Shown: piece by piece, positions 44,529-56,594 of the stretch
Numbering within the stretch: position 1 is the first letter of the stretch
How the letters are laid out: each line of letters opens with the position of its first letter
Assembly: GCA_027943245.1 (NCBI GenBank)
Contig: JANDJZ010000230.1
Span: 1 to 64,000 of the forward strand
Reading direction: 5' to 3'
DNA length: 64,000 nt
DNA from: Acanthamoeba sp. SK_2022b
Taxonomy: Eukaryota; Discosea; Longamoebia; Acanthamoebidae
Made by a program: the position numbers and the translations under genes
Notes under the pieces: generated by a model
Databases searched by the model: none
Told to the model about the DNA's origin: nothing
What the model saw: the letters and a program-made list of their open reading frames with translations, nothing else

Positions 44529-46063
44529 ATGCTGAACAGGCCAGGCGAGGAGGCAGGGCTGAGACTCTCGCCGGCCATATTTAAGATGAGGAGTGACGAG
44601 GAAATCGAAGCTGAGGCTGCCGCAGAAGAGCTGAAGAAGAGCTTCGACGAACGACCCCACCGTCGTTTCAATCCGCTCACACGCTCCTGGGTCCTGTGTT
44701 CTCCACACCGCGCCAAACGGTATGGACGGTTCCTCATCCCTTTCATTTCTAGCGATTTAATGATGAATTTAATTCTATCAATTTAATTATTATTGGGCCA
44801 CCAGACCGTGGCTTGGAGCAGTAGAGAAGACAGAGACGACCAAGTTGCCTACCTATGACCCTGCGTGTTACCTTTGTCCCGGCAACACTCGCGCAACCAA
44901 CGGCACAGTACGACTGGCCCACAGAACTTCTATATTATCACTTTTATTTCTGATTATTCTTTATTATCATTGAACAATTGGCCATTTGCAACAGTTCTTG
45001 AGAATGACGAAGAAATAACTAAACTATTATTATTTTTAAATCTTTCTTGCTTGCGCAGGTGAACGACAAGTACGAGGGGACGTTCGTCTTCGACAACGAC
45101 TACCCGTCTGTCCGTAGCGGCGACGGCAACTTTGTGCAGCTAAACGAGGACGACCTCTTCGTCGCCCAGTCCAACCGCGGTACCGTCTCCTCCCCGCTAC
45201 GACACTCATCATCTCTACCACCATCTTCTTGTGTCTCCGCTCTCTCTCTACTCGATTTACTCACCTACGCCGAACGTAAAGGCGTGTGCAAGGTCATCTG
45301 CTTCTCGCCCAAGCACAACGCTACGCTGCCGGACATGACCGTGAGCGAGATCGCCGAGGTGGTGCGGGTGTGGCGGCGCGAGTACGAGGAGCTGGGCCGC
45401 CTCGACTACATCAACTACGTGCAGATATTCGAGAACAAGGGCAGCATGATGGGCTGCTCCAACCCGCACCCGCACTGCCAGATATGGGCCACCGAGGCCG
45501 TGCCCGACGAGCTCTCCAAGGAGATCGACTCGTTCGCCCACTGGCGCGCGACCAAGGGCTCGTGCCTGCTGTGCTCCTACGTCGAACGCGAGCGCGCGCG
45601 GGCGAGCGAGCGCGTCGTGTGCGGCAACGCGTCGTTCACGGCGCTCGTGCCGTTCTGGGCCGTGTGGCCCTTTGAGATGATGATCGTGGCCCACCGCCAC
45701 CTGAGCTCGCTCGCCCAGCTGACCCCCGAGGAGGAGCACGACATGGCCGACATCATTCGACAGGTCACCACTAAGTACGACAACCTCTTCCAGTGCCACT
45801 TCCCCTACTCGATGGGCATCCACCAGGCGCCCACCTCGAGCCAGCCATCGCAACCACACCAAGCAGGGGAGGGCCAGGACGACCTGTTCCACCTCCACAT
45901 GCACTTCTATCCGCCACTGCTGCGATCGGCCACCGTGCGCAAGTTCTTGGTGGGCTACGAGCTGTGCGGCGAGCCGCAGCGCGACATGACGCCCGAGCAG
46001 GCCGCCGCTCGCCTGCGCGACCTCCCCGCCGTCCTCTACCGCGACCTCCCTGAGCAGCCCTGA
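44529..46063 (+). CDS. galT: Galactose-1-phosphate uridylyltransferase (Leloir pathway)
   Basis: Begins MLNRPGEEAGLRLSPAIFKM. RFNPLTRSWVLCSPHRAKRP, then YDPACYLCPGNTRATNG (CxxC zinc ligands), then FDNDYPSV follow. The large last exon holds VICFSPKHNATLPDMTVSEI, NKGSMMGCSNPHPHCQIWA (HPH catalytic loop with the uridylylated histidine) and PFWAVWPFEMMIVAHRH, then SMGIHQAP and FHLHMHFYPPLLRSATVRKF. Complete class I GalT of usual length. It converts UDP-glucose and galactose-1-phosphate to glucose-1-phosphate and UDP-galactose in the cytosol. Three or four short introns lie in the 5' third. UDP-galactose could feed the neighbouring glycosyltransferase, but adjacency in a eukaryote proves nothing. 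Confidence 0.96.
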
Positions 46064-46223
46064 AGGCAAATATAGTCTTTCCCCGTTTCGGTTGAGAAAA
46101 AATCGCTTATTATTGCATTTGTACAAATAAATAAATAATTATTTTTAAAAAAAATTAGAGGGATGCAATAACCCCAAAAATAAAATAAATTATGTGGCCG
46201 AGCGAGTCGGCCGCTGGCCCGCT

Positions 46224-48803
46224 TCAGAAGAGGGCGCGAAGGACGGGCAGCCAGAAGGGCGCCACGACCGAGGCGGCGGCGGTCTTGGCCGTGCCGGCCT
46301 GGGCGCTCGAGGGCGTCTGGTAGTAGAACGTGAAGCTGCCGCTCGCGCCCGTCGTTGCCGTGACAACGAACCTGTAGCTGCCGCCACCCAATGCTGTAGA
46401 CCACCGCGGTACCGTCGTCAGCAACAGCAAGGTCGTGGACTACGGCCAGTCAGAGCGGGGGGGGGAGTGTACCAGAGGTGGAGAACTGGATCCACTCGGA
46501 ACCGGAGCCGCCGCTCGACGAGGCCACGGTCTGGTAGCTGCCGGCGCTGTAGAACTGCAGCTCGAGATCGAAGTCGTCCGTGGCCTCGAGCCACGCCTGG
46601 AGGTAGCCGAACTGCGCCGTCGCGGCCGCGACCGTGATCGTCGCGGACGCCCAGGTTTGCTGTGCGACGTGTGCGCCAGGTCAGCTCGCATCATGCGCGC
46701 ACACAGTAGAAGTGGCGCACGTACAGCGCTGGTGAGATTGCCGCTGGCCGACGTGCAGGCGTTGCCCGTGCAGGCGGCGGAGGCAGTCTGGGGCACGACG
46801 CCGCGGTCGACGCGCGAGTAGAGGAGTCGGTTGGGCGAGCTGGAGCCCGTGCCGGTGAGCCTGTTGAGCGTGGCGCTCGCGTAGACGGCGCCCGCGGCCT
46901 CGGAGGGCGTGCAGCTCTTGACCGCGCCCAGGTACAGGGCCACCGCTCCCGTCACCTGTGGCGCCACCCGCACGCGTCAATCAAACAAAGAACGAAAAGC
47001 GAACAGCAAAGAACGAAGAAAGAACGAAGAACGAGAGATCGTACGTGGGGAGTGGCCTGGGAGGTGCCAGAGAGCGTGGCGTAGTTGGTGTTGCTGTTGT
47101 TGTAGGCCGACGGGATGTACATGCCCGGAGCCCAGATGTCCACGCAACTGCCGTAGTTGGAGAAGAAGGCCTTGCCGTCGCTCTGCGTCGAGGCGCCCAC
47201 GGTGATGCCGTAGGGCGAGCGCGCGGGCGACACGTTGCAGGCGTCGATGTTGGAGTTGCCGGCGGCAGACACGACCACGATGCCAGCGTTGTAGGCCGAC
47301 TGCACGATCGAATCGATGGACAGGCTCGTGTCCGACTACGCCCACAACAAACAACAACACGTTAGACCAATCGCGAGTTGAGTGGAGAGTGGGAGTGAGA
47401 GTGGACGTACGCCGCCGAGGGACAGGGAGATGATGCACTTGGTGTTGGAGGGGCAGTTGCTGATGACCCAGTTGATGCCCACGATCACGGTGCCCGAAGT
47501 GCCGGTGCCGTCGCAGCCGAGCGACTTGACCGCCACCACGTCGACGCCCTTGGCCACGCCCACGTTGGTGCCCACGGCGGTGCCGGCCACGTGCGTGCCG
47601 TGGCCGTAGCAGTCGGAGTTGATGCCGTCGCCCACAGCGTTGGTGCCCCAGCTGGCGCGACCGCCAAATTCTACACGACGTGACGTAGTGACACGTTAGC
47701 AATAGAAAATAATGATAAAATCATTTATAATTTCAAGAATGGGAGGAATGCGCATACCAGTGTGGGTGGTGCGGATGCCGGTGTCGACGACGTAGACGAC
47801 GACGTTGGAGGTGATGGGGCTCTCGTAGGTGTACTGGTCGTTGAGGGGCAGATCGCGCTGGTCGACGCGGTCGAGGCCCCACGGGTACGGGTAGGCCGTG
47901 GAGGAGGGCGAGAGGGTCTGCGTGAGGGCCGCCGTGCGCACCACCATGTTCGGCTCGATGAACTCGGTCCACTCCTTGTCCAGCAGCGAGTCTGACGACA
48001 TGGCACGCAACACGTGCGTGAGCGGCAACCATATTTGTCGACACAAATTAATATATAAATTAATTAAATGGGAAATTGCGCGCTGGAGAAGTTCAGCGAG
48101 CGGTACCCACGATCTCGGCCTGGCGGTGGCGCAACGCTGCGGGCACGGTGACGCGGACCAGCATGCGCTTGTCGAATTCGACCGCCTGGTGGGCGTTGTC
48201 GTCGGTCTGGGCGGACACGGCCCACGGCCGCTCCTCCGCCTCGCCCGCGGCGCGTCTCTTGAGCTGGCGCTCGGCGTGGGCGCGCTTCGAGGCGCGGAGG
48301 GCGCCGAGGTCGAACCACTCGGTCAGGCCGAAGCGCTTGTTGAGGTGGTCGCCCATGTCCTCCAGCACCCCCACGAAGTCGTCCCTGTGGGTCTTGCGCA
48401 CCATCACCAGCCACTCGCCCTCGACCGTGTCCTTCGGGCTCGAGCCAGCGCTGCGCTTGCCCTTGTTCTTGCCTTGATGGCGCGGGAGATGGAGGAAGGC
48501 GCGGGGAGAGACGGGGGCGTCGTGGGGCGGGGGCATGGGCGTGCGGGGCACGGTGCGGCCCGTGAGCGACTCGTATGCGGCCACGGCCCACTCGGGCAAC
48601 GCGAGGCGGCCGTCAAAGATGGTGACGGGCTCGTACTCGACGTTGTCATCGACCTGGGCAGCCACCTCCTCTTGGTCGATATCTGCCGGCCTCTCCATGG
48701 TGTGGAAGTAGCCGTCGCGGTCGTTGTTGTTGGCTGCCTGGGCGGCGGTAGAGCTGGCCAAGGCGAGGACGGCAAGCAGTAGCAGCAGGATGGCAGACCT
48801 CAT
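46224..48803 (-). CDS. Secreted subtilisin-like serine protease (S8, proteinase K-like)
   Basis: Signal peptide MRSAILLLLLAVLALASSTA, then an I9-type propeptide (GEWLVMVRKTHRDDFVGVLE). The catalytic domain shows Asp in VVVYVVDTGIRTTHT, His in CYGHGTHVAGTAVG, Asn in VVSAAGNSNIDACN and Ser in LSGTSQATPHVTGAVALYL. A C-terminal beta-rich domain follows (ATITVAAATAQFGYLQAWLE, GGSYRFVVTATTGASGSFTF), like P-domain or PPC-type sandwiches. It ends with a hydrophobic tail (AASVVAPFWLPVLRALF), possibly a GPI signal. Several introns. Role: extracellular or lysosomal protein digestion after propeptide cleavage. It converges on GalT with 160 bp between stop codons. Confidence 0.94.
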
Positions 48804-49176
48804 CTTGGGCAGAGAGAACAAATCGATCGATGCGATTTGTTTCAGCGGCTGTTGGTTGTGTAAATGATCCTTTCTGATCTTTGCTGGTGCCTGCGAAGAT
48901 CAGAAAGATGCAGTGTGGTGGCTATCCGCCCTGGGGGAGTGTGCTTGGTGTGGTGTGGGCTGGGGCAGGACAAAACAACAGCCAGAGTAGTGCCGCATGA
49001 AATGAATACGCCCACCGTCACGAAGCCACCCCGCACGTTCGGACTTTCAAACCAATACTGGACAATTTGAAATATTTGAAACAACTTTGGGGGTTACCAA
49101 CACCAAGTGCTTTGAATACTGACAGTTGAGTTCCCCAGGCCACACTACCAGGCTGCAACTCCGCATGCCGCACCAC
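48804..49176. other. Intergenic, protease upstream region
   Basis: It contains CAAATCGATCGATGCGATTTG (imperfect palindrome, about 48819-48839) just before the protease start and an inverted pair (AAAGATCAGAAAGGATC-like) near 48865-48905. No coding signal. Confidence 0.4.
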
Positions 49177-49376
49177 TCACTGCTCGACGGCGTTGCGGGC
49201 AGCAGCAAGAACGCGACGGGCGAGATGTGCCATGTGTGCCCCAACTACTTTTGCAGTCCAATCATACGAGCTCACGTGCTGATAGCCTGCAGGTACGAAC
49301 ACCAACCCGGACCGCACGAGCACAAGTGCCAAGCTGCGATTCTTTAGGCCTGGGTGACCAGTCCTGTCAACACAGA
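49177..49376 (-). other. Open reading beyond the NAGLU stop; possible extra exon
   Basis: Minus strand reads HPGLKNRSLALVLVRSGLVF then VPAGYQHVSSYDWTAKVVGA and ends ARRVLAAARNAVEQ. An acceptor (TGTTGACAG) sits just upstream, and a GT donor overlaps the last NAGLU codons. The reading could be an alternative last exon or an unrelated relic. Confidence 0.3.
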
Positions 49377-49406
49377 TTGTTGACCTGATCCAGGGGAAAA
49401 CGGGGC

Positions 49407-52400
49407 TTAGTTGGTTGACTTGACGTAGAGGTCGGTCGATGGGCTGGGCACGAGCCGAGACACGCCAGCCTTGAGCCAGCCGTGTGTGTTGAAGCCAAGG
49501 CACAGCGGGTTGATGTCGCACAGCCACATGAGCTGCGCCAGATCGGTGCTCCACGTCGGGTGCTGCATCAGGTCGGTCTCCGAGGCGTCCATCCCCGCGT
49601 GCTTTACATACCGCGACTCCAAGCGCGACCTATCAAGGTACCTGTCACACCAGTCGCCACCTCGACCGGTCAGCCCGCACGTCGACAACAACCAAGCCAA
49701 TGAAAATAATGATTAAAAATACTGGTTGGCTGTACTTGGTGGCGAGCTTGTTGGCCACGCGGAGCGTGTCGCCGGTGGGCGTGGTGGGATAGGTCGAGTT
49801 CTCGTGGTTCCACCGCTGCTCCAGCTCCAGTAGCGCCGCACCGAACCGGTTGCCGTCGAACGGCGCGCCGGCGTGGACGGCTTGCACTGCGGCGGTGGGC
49901 CAGAGCAACACTCTGTTGGCGAAAGGCACCGAAGCAAGGAGCAAAATTGGGGTGGGCGCGCGCACGAATGGAGGTGACGAAGAGCGACCAGCGAGGCAGA
50001 TAGTAGGACCGCACGAGGTCGGCCCAGTGCTTGGTGGCGTAGTCGGAGATCTGCCCGTCCGGTCCCCACAGCGTCTGCACGCAGCCCAACCAGTCAGCCA
50101 CATTCCATTTGTGTTTTGTATTTTTCTATTGAAAAAACAGAACAAAAAATTGATGATGTATAATAAATATAAGCACAATGGTGCGAGTAGAGCCAAGGTC
50201 GTACGATCTGGTTGCGTGCATTGAACTGATAGTGCAGCGTCTGCGCCGGTGTGGGCGCCCAGGAGATGGCGCTCTGTATCCTATTTCGTTTTCCAAACAC
50301 AACGACACAGGCGTCAGTAGAAGCATCAGCGCGGGCATAGCGGTAGCGGTGGCCGAACCAGGGACCGAGGAGGTAGTTGGGGTTGGTGGCCAGAATCTCG
50401 TCGATGTCATCGATGATCGTCAACAGCGCCGACCCCAAGGCTGATTGATCAGAGCACCATGTCGACACACACGCGCGTGTCACGCACACAAGTTGCGGTT
50501 AGGCGCAAATAACGGCGGGCGTCGGCTTGGTGTATGCCCAGACGCACACTTGAACTGCTCGATCGAGTAGTTCTTGTGGGCCGCGTAGGCCGCGTATGCG
50601 GCATCGAACTGCACGTAGATGTCCCTGAACGTATTGGCCAACACCTGTGGGCGGTCCGGATAGGTGAGCCCATCAGGCCTCCATCTCTCTCTCTCTCTGT
50701 GTGTGTTGGGAGGAGGTTACCTGGCGAGTGAGGTCCACGCAATCATATTGCCACGGCCCGTTGGGCGAGTAGCCCTCTGTCGCGCGCGCCAGTCATCGTT
50801 AGCTGTGCACAGGCGAGCAACAAGGCACGAGGGGAGTGGAGATGACAGTAACTCGCGGATTCGAGGAACAGGCGCAGGGCTTCCACCTCCTTTGTCGCGT
50901 TCGACGAGCCGCCGTAACCCATGCCCAACGCTGCACCACAATAATTAATTCTTGATATTAGAATAAATAAAACCCATTATTGATTATTTAAAAATACAAA
51001 AAAGAGGCAACGCGCGTGGATGGCGCACCAGGAGTGAAGCCGAACCAGCCGTAGTCGAGCCCGGACTGGTTGTAGGTGGCCTCGCGCAGGAGCTCCCAGG
51101 CAGCGCCCGCCGACGAATGCTTGTCGACCGGCAGGGCGTAGCGCCGCTCGGCGTACCGCTGCACCCACTCGGCGATGTCAAAGGGCTCGCTGCGCCAGCC
51201 CATCTCCGACATGAGCTCGTAGACGACGGGGTTCTGTTCGATGGCCTCCATCGTCATGCCCACACCGACCTGCCAATGCACGAGTGAAACTATGCCACGA
51301 TACCATCACTACTCTCGGGAATGCATTGGCGAGCGCATGCCATGGTGTTGTTGGGCGTGGCCAGGGCAAGCAACGGGTCCGTCGAGTATTGCGTCAGATT
51401 GCCGTACAATCCACTGCACACAACCCAATAAAAGAAACGAATTTTTCGTTTTTATAAATAAATAAATAAACAATTAAAAAAACAAAAATTATTGAGAATA
51501 CAAAAACAATCAAAAAGCCAGGGACTGTACCGCACGCCGCCGCCGTTGTGAAGCATGCACCACACGAACTCCTTGCCATAGTAAGAATCTGTGGAGAGAG
51601 AAGAAGGGTGAGTGGGCGGGGGAAATGCAATCATGGCATGTGGGACGCGTGCCGGTCTTGTCCCACTCGGGGCTGTTGTCCGAGGCCAGGTCGAGGATGA
51701 GCATGTCCCTGTCGCTCACTCCGCTCAGGTAGGCCTTGACCCGGGACTTGTCCTGCCAGAACGGGTCGAACACGAACGACCAGCCCTGCATCACCCACAG
51801 CGCCTGTGGGTCCTCGGCGGCCATGCCCTCGTAGACGGCCCGGCTCGCGGAGGCCAAGTAGGTCGGGTCGGCCGACGGCGGGGACATCTCGTTGAAGGTG
51901 TCCGCGTTGTAGATGTGGTCGGTCCCGAACTCGGCGGTCACTCGGCGCACGACCATGCGGCCGATGGTCTTGTAGAGCGCGTCGAGCGGCGACAGGAAGT
52001 TCACGTTGGTGTACTCGTGCGGGAAGTGGGCCCAGTCCGCCGACTGCGTCAGGTTGGCGTTGGGGTAGATCCGCTTGATGCCTTACTCACCACACCAGCC
52101 AATCAGCCAATCACGCATTAGTGTAGGAGAGGGAGGTGGCGCTACCTTCGGGCACGAAGCCGGCAAAGGCGGGGAGGATGGGCAGCATGCCGAACATTCT
52201 CTGTCGCTCCACGATCTTCCTCTGCAGTTCGGCTTGGGCACGACGCCACGCGGGGTCGAGCGGACCGCCCCAGCCCTGAATGTTGCCCATTCGGCCCCTG
52301 GCGTGCGCACAAACCAGAGTGGTGAGTGAGCTGTGCGGCGGGTGGCCCATGGGCTGATGGGAAACGTTAGCGCCGGTACCAGGCCAGGAACGCGGGTCCC

Positions 52401-52561
52401 ACGAAGAAGCTCTCCAGGTCGGTCTCGGTGAGGCCGAGGGTCTTGAACACTTCGGCAAAGACGTACTCCTGACCGGTCGACGACAGCGGGAGGTTGATGC
52501 CATGCAGCGCCTGAATTAGCACGGCACATGTAAGCATATACGTCTCAACGGAGCTTGTGTG

Positions 52562-52619
<58 letters not shown>

Positions 52620-53358
52620 TTATGATGAGCAAGTGCACCATCCAGTCAATCTCCTGTTCCCAGCGGTCCCATTGCCACCAAACTGAAGAGTAGCTATGGG
52701 TGCACACGTTGAGGTAGTAGCGGTACTTGACCGGCGACTGCATCGTGAGCGGCTTCGACAGCCCCGGCAGTCGCTGTGGAAGCGTGGTTCATTTTCTGCG
52801 TGAGGAAAACCAACGCACACACTGCAATCGTGCACACGCACGTGGAGGTGATACCGAGGGGAGGGCGAGGTTGTTGCCCGTGCCAGACACGCCCCACGAG
52901 ACGGAGCAGTTGCAGTAGTACTTGAGGTACCAGTGGAGGCCCGAGGCAAGCGCCACGCCCGACGATGCCTCGATCTTCAGCTGGGTAGCGCCGCCCACGC
53001 TTCATGAAGGAAAATGGTAAAATTATTTTTTACAATTATTTAATTGTTTATTTAATAAACAATTAAACAACACAACAAAACACACGTACGTGCGGGTTGA
53101 GAGAGTGTAGTAGTCGTGGTCGTTGCTGGCCTCTGCTCCAGAGGGCAGGATCGACAGTTGGATCAATGGGACGTAAGTAGGGCCCAGCAGCCTCTTGATG
53201 AGGCCCTGCACGGCCTGCACCTGTACTGAGGGCGGTGTCGTAGTTCTGCGCACAGGCAGGGTGTGGAGGCGAGATGCAGTCGGGTTGTCCAGAGTGGCTT
53301 TGGCCACCACCAGCCCCAACAGCGCCAGCAGCAGGACCAGCACGAGTTGCGGTCTCAT
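49407..53358 (-). CDS. NAGLU: Alpha-N-acetylglucosaminidase (GH89), lysosomal
   Basis: Signal peptide [20 protein letters not shown]. The GH89 N-terminal domain reads [20 protein letters not shown]. The catalytic domain carries [58 protein letters not shown] (conserved Glu of the active site), [15 protein letters not shown] and [13 protein letters not shown] helical C-terminal domain follows ([38 protein letters not shown]). These match human NAGLU block by block. It removes terminal alpha-GlcNAc, as in heparan sulphate breakdown. Unlike human NAGLU, about 65 extra residues ([24 protein letters not shown]) follow. About 17 exons; one intron holds a (CA)n tract on the coding strand. Confidence 0.95.
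52564..52618. repeat. (GT)n microsatellite, (CA)n on the NAGLU coding strand
   Basis: It lies in the intron between the [10 protein letters not shown] exon and the ALHGINLP exon, about 20 bases after the donor. Confidence 0.97.
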
Positions 53359-53670
53359 CTTGTGACAGATTTTTCCTCAATCCTGTGTTGGCAGCTCAAG
53401 AGAAAACGATTTGTTTGCACAGGCTCTTGGGAACAGCCACAGGCGTCATGGTGAGCCTGTGGAACTGGACAAGCTTCGATAAGGAGCGACACGAGGATCT
53501 CGTTGCTGCCTGATAACGAGTTTCGAAAGCCATTTCGAAACATTTGTTTCGTCCGAAACGCCAAGTTCTGTCAAACCGTGGGTTCAGCGACAAACACAGG
53601 CTGGACCGGATTGATCTATCGATACCCCAGGCGACACCAGCTCTGCTTATAACAATACAACAAGAGCAAG
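53359..53670. promoter_or_regulatory. Divergent promoter, NAGLU / CCCH-kinase-KEN
   Basis: 312 bp between start codons. TTTCGAAA lies at 53521-53528 and 53533-53540, followed by the inverted pair GTTTCGTCCGAAAC at 53546-53559. Together these form a cluster of TTTCG/CGAAA half sites. Confidence 0.5.
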
Positions 53671-54466
53671 ATGGACCAACAAAACTACTTCAGTGAGTAT
53701 ACTGGGGATGATTTAAGAAAATTTCTAGAGGATGTAAAGAATAAGATGTACCACACGGCGCGAACGGTACCATGCAACAATGGCAACAATATAATTGATA
53801 CCGCCTTCAGTGGTCCTGGCAAACGGGGTGCCAACAGCTGCCCCTTTCGCCAGGCAGGCAAGCAGTGCGCCCCCCCCTTGCCTCATCGCTTTCGATCTTC
53901 ATTTTATTTTGCTAATTACCTGAAGCGATTAGGATTTAATGGTTATGGTTATTATGGTATAATGACTGTGTTTATTGTTTGGCACACTTCTTTGAGCCTC
54001 CTCACTCATCTTTACTGCTATATGCAACACTTTCCGGAATGTGTTGCCCACGCTACGTATCTCCAGGTAGATTCCTTCATCTTCCATCAACACCAACGCA
54101 TCACAATCTTTGTGCGCTACCTTGCTGAAGCCTTTCGCGCTTGGCCTGACCGTGCGTCGTGCATTCGTGTGTCGTGCGATACAGATGCAAGTTTGCGCAC
54201 ACGTGGGAGGAGTTGCGCATGCCGCCCGAGTACGGGTTGATTAAGGATAGCAAGGGCAAGGGGCCGATCAAGGTCAAGTACCCGCACGACGAGGGCAACA
54301 ATTCGCTGCTCCTCATGCCCCTGACCGAGCTCTATCCGACCAAGATGACCGCCGTCATGCAGACCGTGACGGAGGTCACTCAGGGCGATCTCTGTAGGTA
54401 TTGGCTAAAGCATGAAGGTACAGCCTCCCCCATTCTAGTCTTGCGCACGACACATACGCGCACATT

Positions 54467-54503
<37 letters not shown>

Positions 54504-55450
54504 ACACACACACCACACACACACCACACACACACAAACGCTCTCTTCTCTCGCTTGGCAGGCAAATGTCCGCGCTGGGAGAACTGTTACTTCCTACATC
54601 CGGTGATGAAGATCTATAATAACTTGGCCAAGGTCAAGATGTGCTCGGCCTTGCCGCCCGAGAAGTGCCCCAACCGCGGCAAGTTCTGCCCCTTTGCGCA
54701 CACGCCGCGCGAGCTGGTCCCGCCCAAGGACTTTGTGCCGTTCGACGTCGAGATCGCCACGGACCGGTCGGGCGTGGAGAACATGCTCGTGGGGTCCCCG
54801 ACCGGGCCGGTCTCCGTACCGCTCCGTTATGCCATGGACACCGCCGGCTTTAGGTACTGGGTCGAAATGAAGGGCAATTCAGGTGACCTCTGCTCCTTTT
54901 TTAAATTTTAATTTTTTGACAATTTTATAAATAATTAAAATAAAAATTAAAATATAAAGAAAATATTTATGTTGGTGTAGGGTCTAACATGTGGGTGTAA
55001 TTGTAATGCACAGGATTAATTAATATATGCTCGAATGATTACTGTGATAAGTGGAAGGACTGCTACGACATCCACCTGTCGGCCAAGTATTGGGAGGACA
55101 GGCCCACCACCGAGTTACGGCCGCACCCCTACCTCCGCATCACGAAGCGACCGGTCGCTGCCGCCCCCGCCCCCGCGGCCGCGCAGCAGCCCGTCGTCGA
55201 CCACAAGGCGGCGCTCCTACACCAGCAACAGCAACAGCAGGCCCAGCTGCCGCCCCAGCTGCAGCTTCAACAGCAGCACTACACGCCGCTCATCCAACCC
55301 CAGCTGCAGCCGCCTCAGCCCCATTATGAGCTGCAGCACCAGCCCCACGCCGCCATGCAGCAACAGCCGCAGCAGCACTACATGCCCTTTATGCAGAGCC
55401 ACCAACTGGTGCCCTTGATGCCCGGTGCTCCGGTACTCATCCTCTCTCTC

Positions 55451-55519
<69 letters not shown>

Positions 55520-56539
55520 CATCTCGACGTGCAAGCGCGCCTCACGCTGTGCATTGCAGCAATCGGCCCCGGGCGTCTACCACCACCGGTCGGTGTCGCC
55601 CATCGTGCACGAGGCGTCGCAGCAGCAGCTCCAGCAGCAACAGCTCCAGCAACAGCCGCCTCCAGGCTACGCGCAGCCCATCGCCGCCCGTCAGAAGGCC
55701 TCGCGCGCCGCCGGCCCCGGCCCCGTGCCCGTCCACTCGGCCTCGGCCAAACTGATCGAGACCCAGGGCGCCGCCCTCGAGAGGCCCCCGGCGGTGGCTG
55801 CCCCCGCCCCCGCTGCCCCGAGCCAAGGGGAGGCCGACGCCGACGAGTCGCAGAGCGCGGAGGGCATCTACGAGCAGCACCTGCTCGAGTACCTCAGGGC
55901 GCCGCCCGCGGGCATCCGCTACCGGGAGGTGGGGCAGGAGATGCCGGAGATGCGGGGCAAGTGGCAGGCGTGCTCCGAGCGCTACCGCGAGCTGTTTGCG
56001 CGGATGACCGCGTCGTGCAAGTTCAGCTCCATCTGCGAGCCCGGGTCGACCGTGCCGCGCTTCGTGTTCAACCGCCACTTGCGCATCGGGGTCGGGGGCT
56101 CGTCCGACGTGTTCCTGGCGCTCAAGTACGACGACGGCATGGAGATCGCGCTCAAGCGCATCTCGAAGCCCTACGACGAGGGCGACGAGGGCAGCGACGG
56201 CGACGACAGCGGCCAGGCGACCCACGACGCCGACGGCGATAGGGACGCCAAGCAGGCGCTGGACAAGAAGTTCAAGACCGAGATCGACCTCCTCAAGACG
56301 CGCAACAGCGTGATGGGCCTCGTGCGCTACTTTGGGCACGTCGTGATCCTGTCGGACCCGCTGACCGACCGCCACGACCCGCAGATCGAGCACTACATCG
56401 CCCTCGAGCTCATGGAGTGCAACCTCAAGGAGCTCGTCCAGTCGTGGCACGCCCAGGGCATGATCGGCGGCCGCCCCGCCCACTTCCTCACCTGTCAGGT
56501 AACCCCCCCCCCAACGCTTTGCTACGTGTTGTGCGGGGT

Positions 56540-56594
<55 letters not shown>

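Noticed and set aside
45257..46126. Minus-strand frame of 289 codons opposite GalT
   Set aside because: Antisense shadow of a certain GalT exon.
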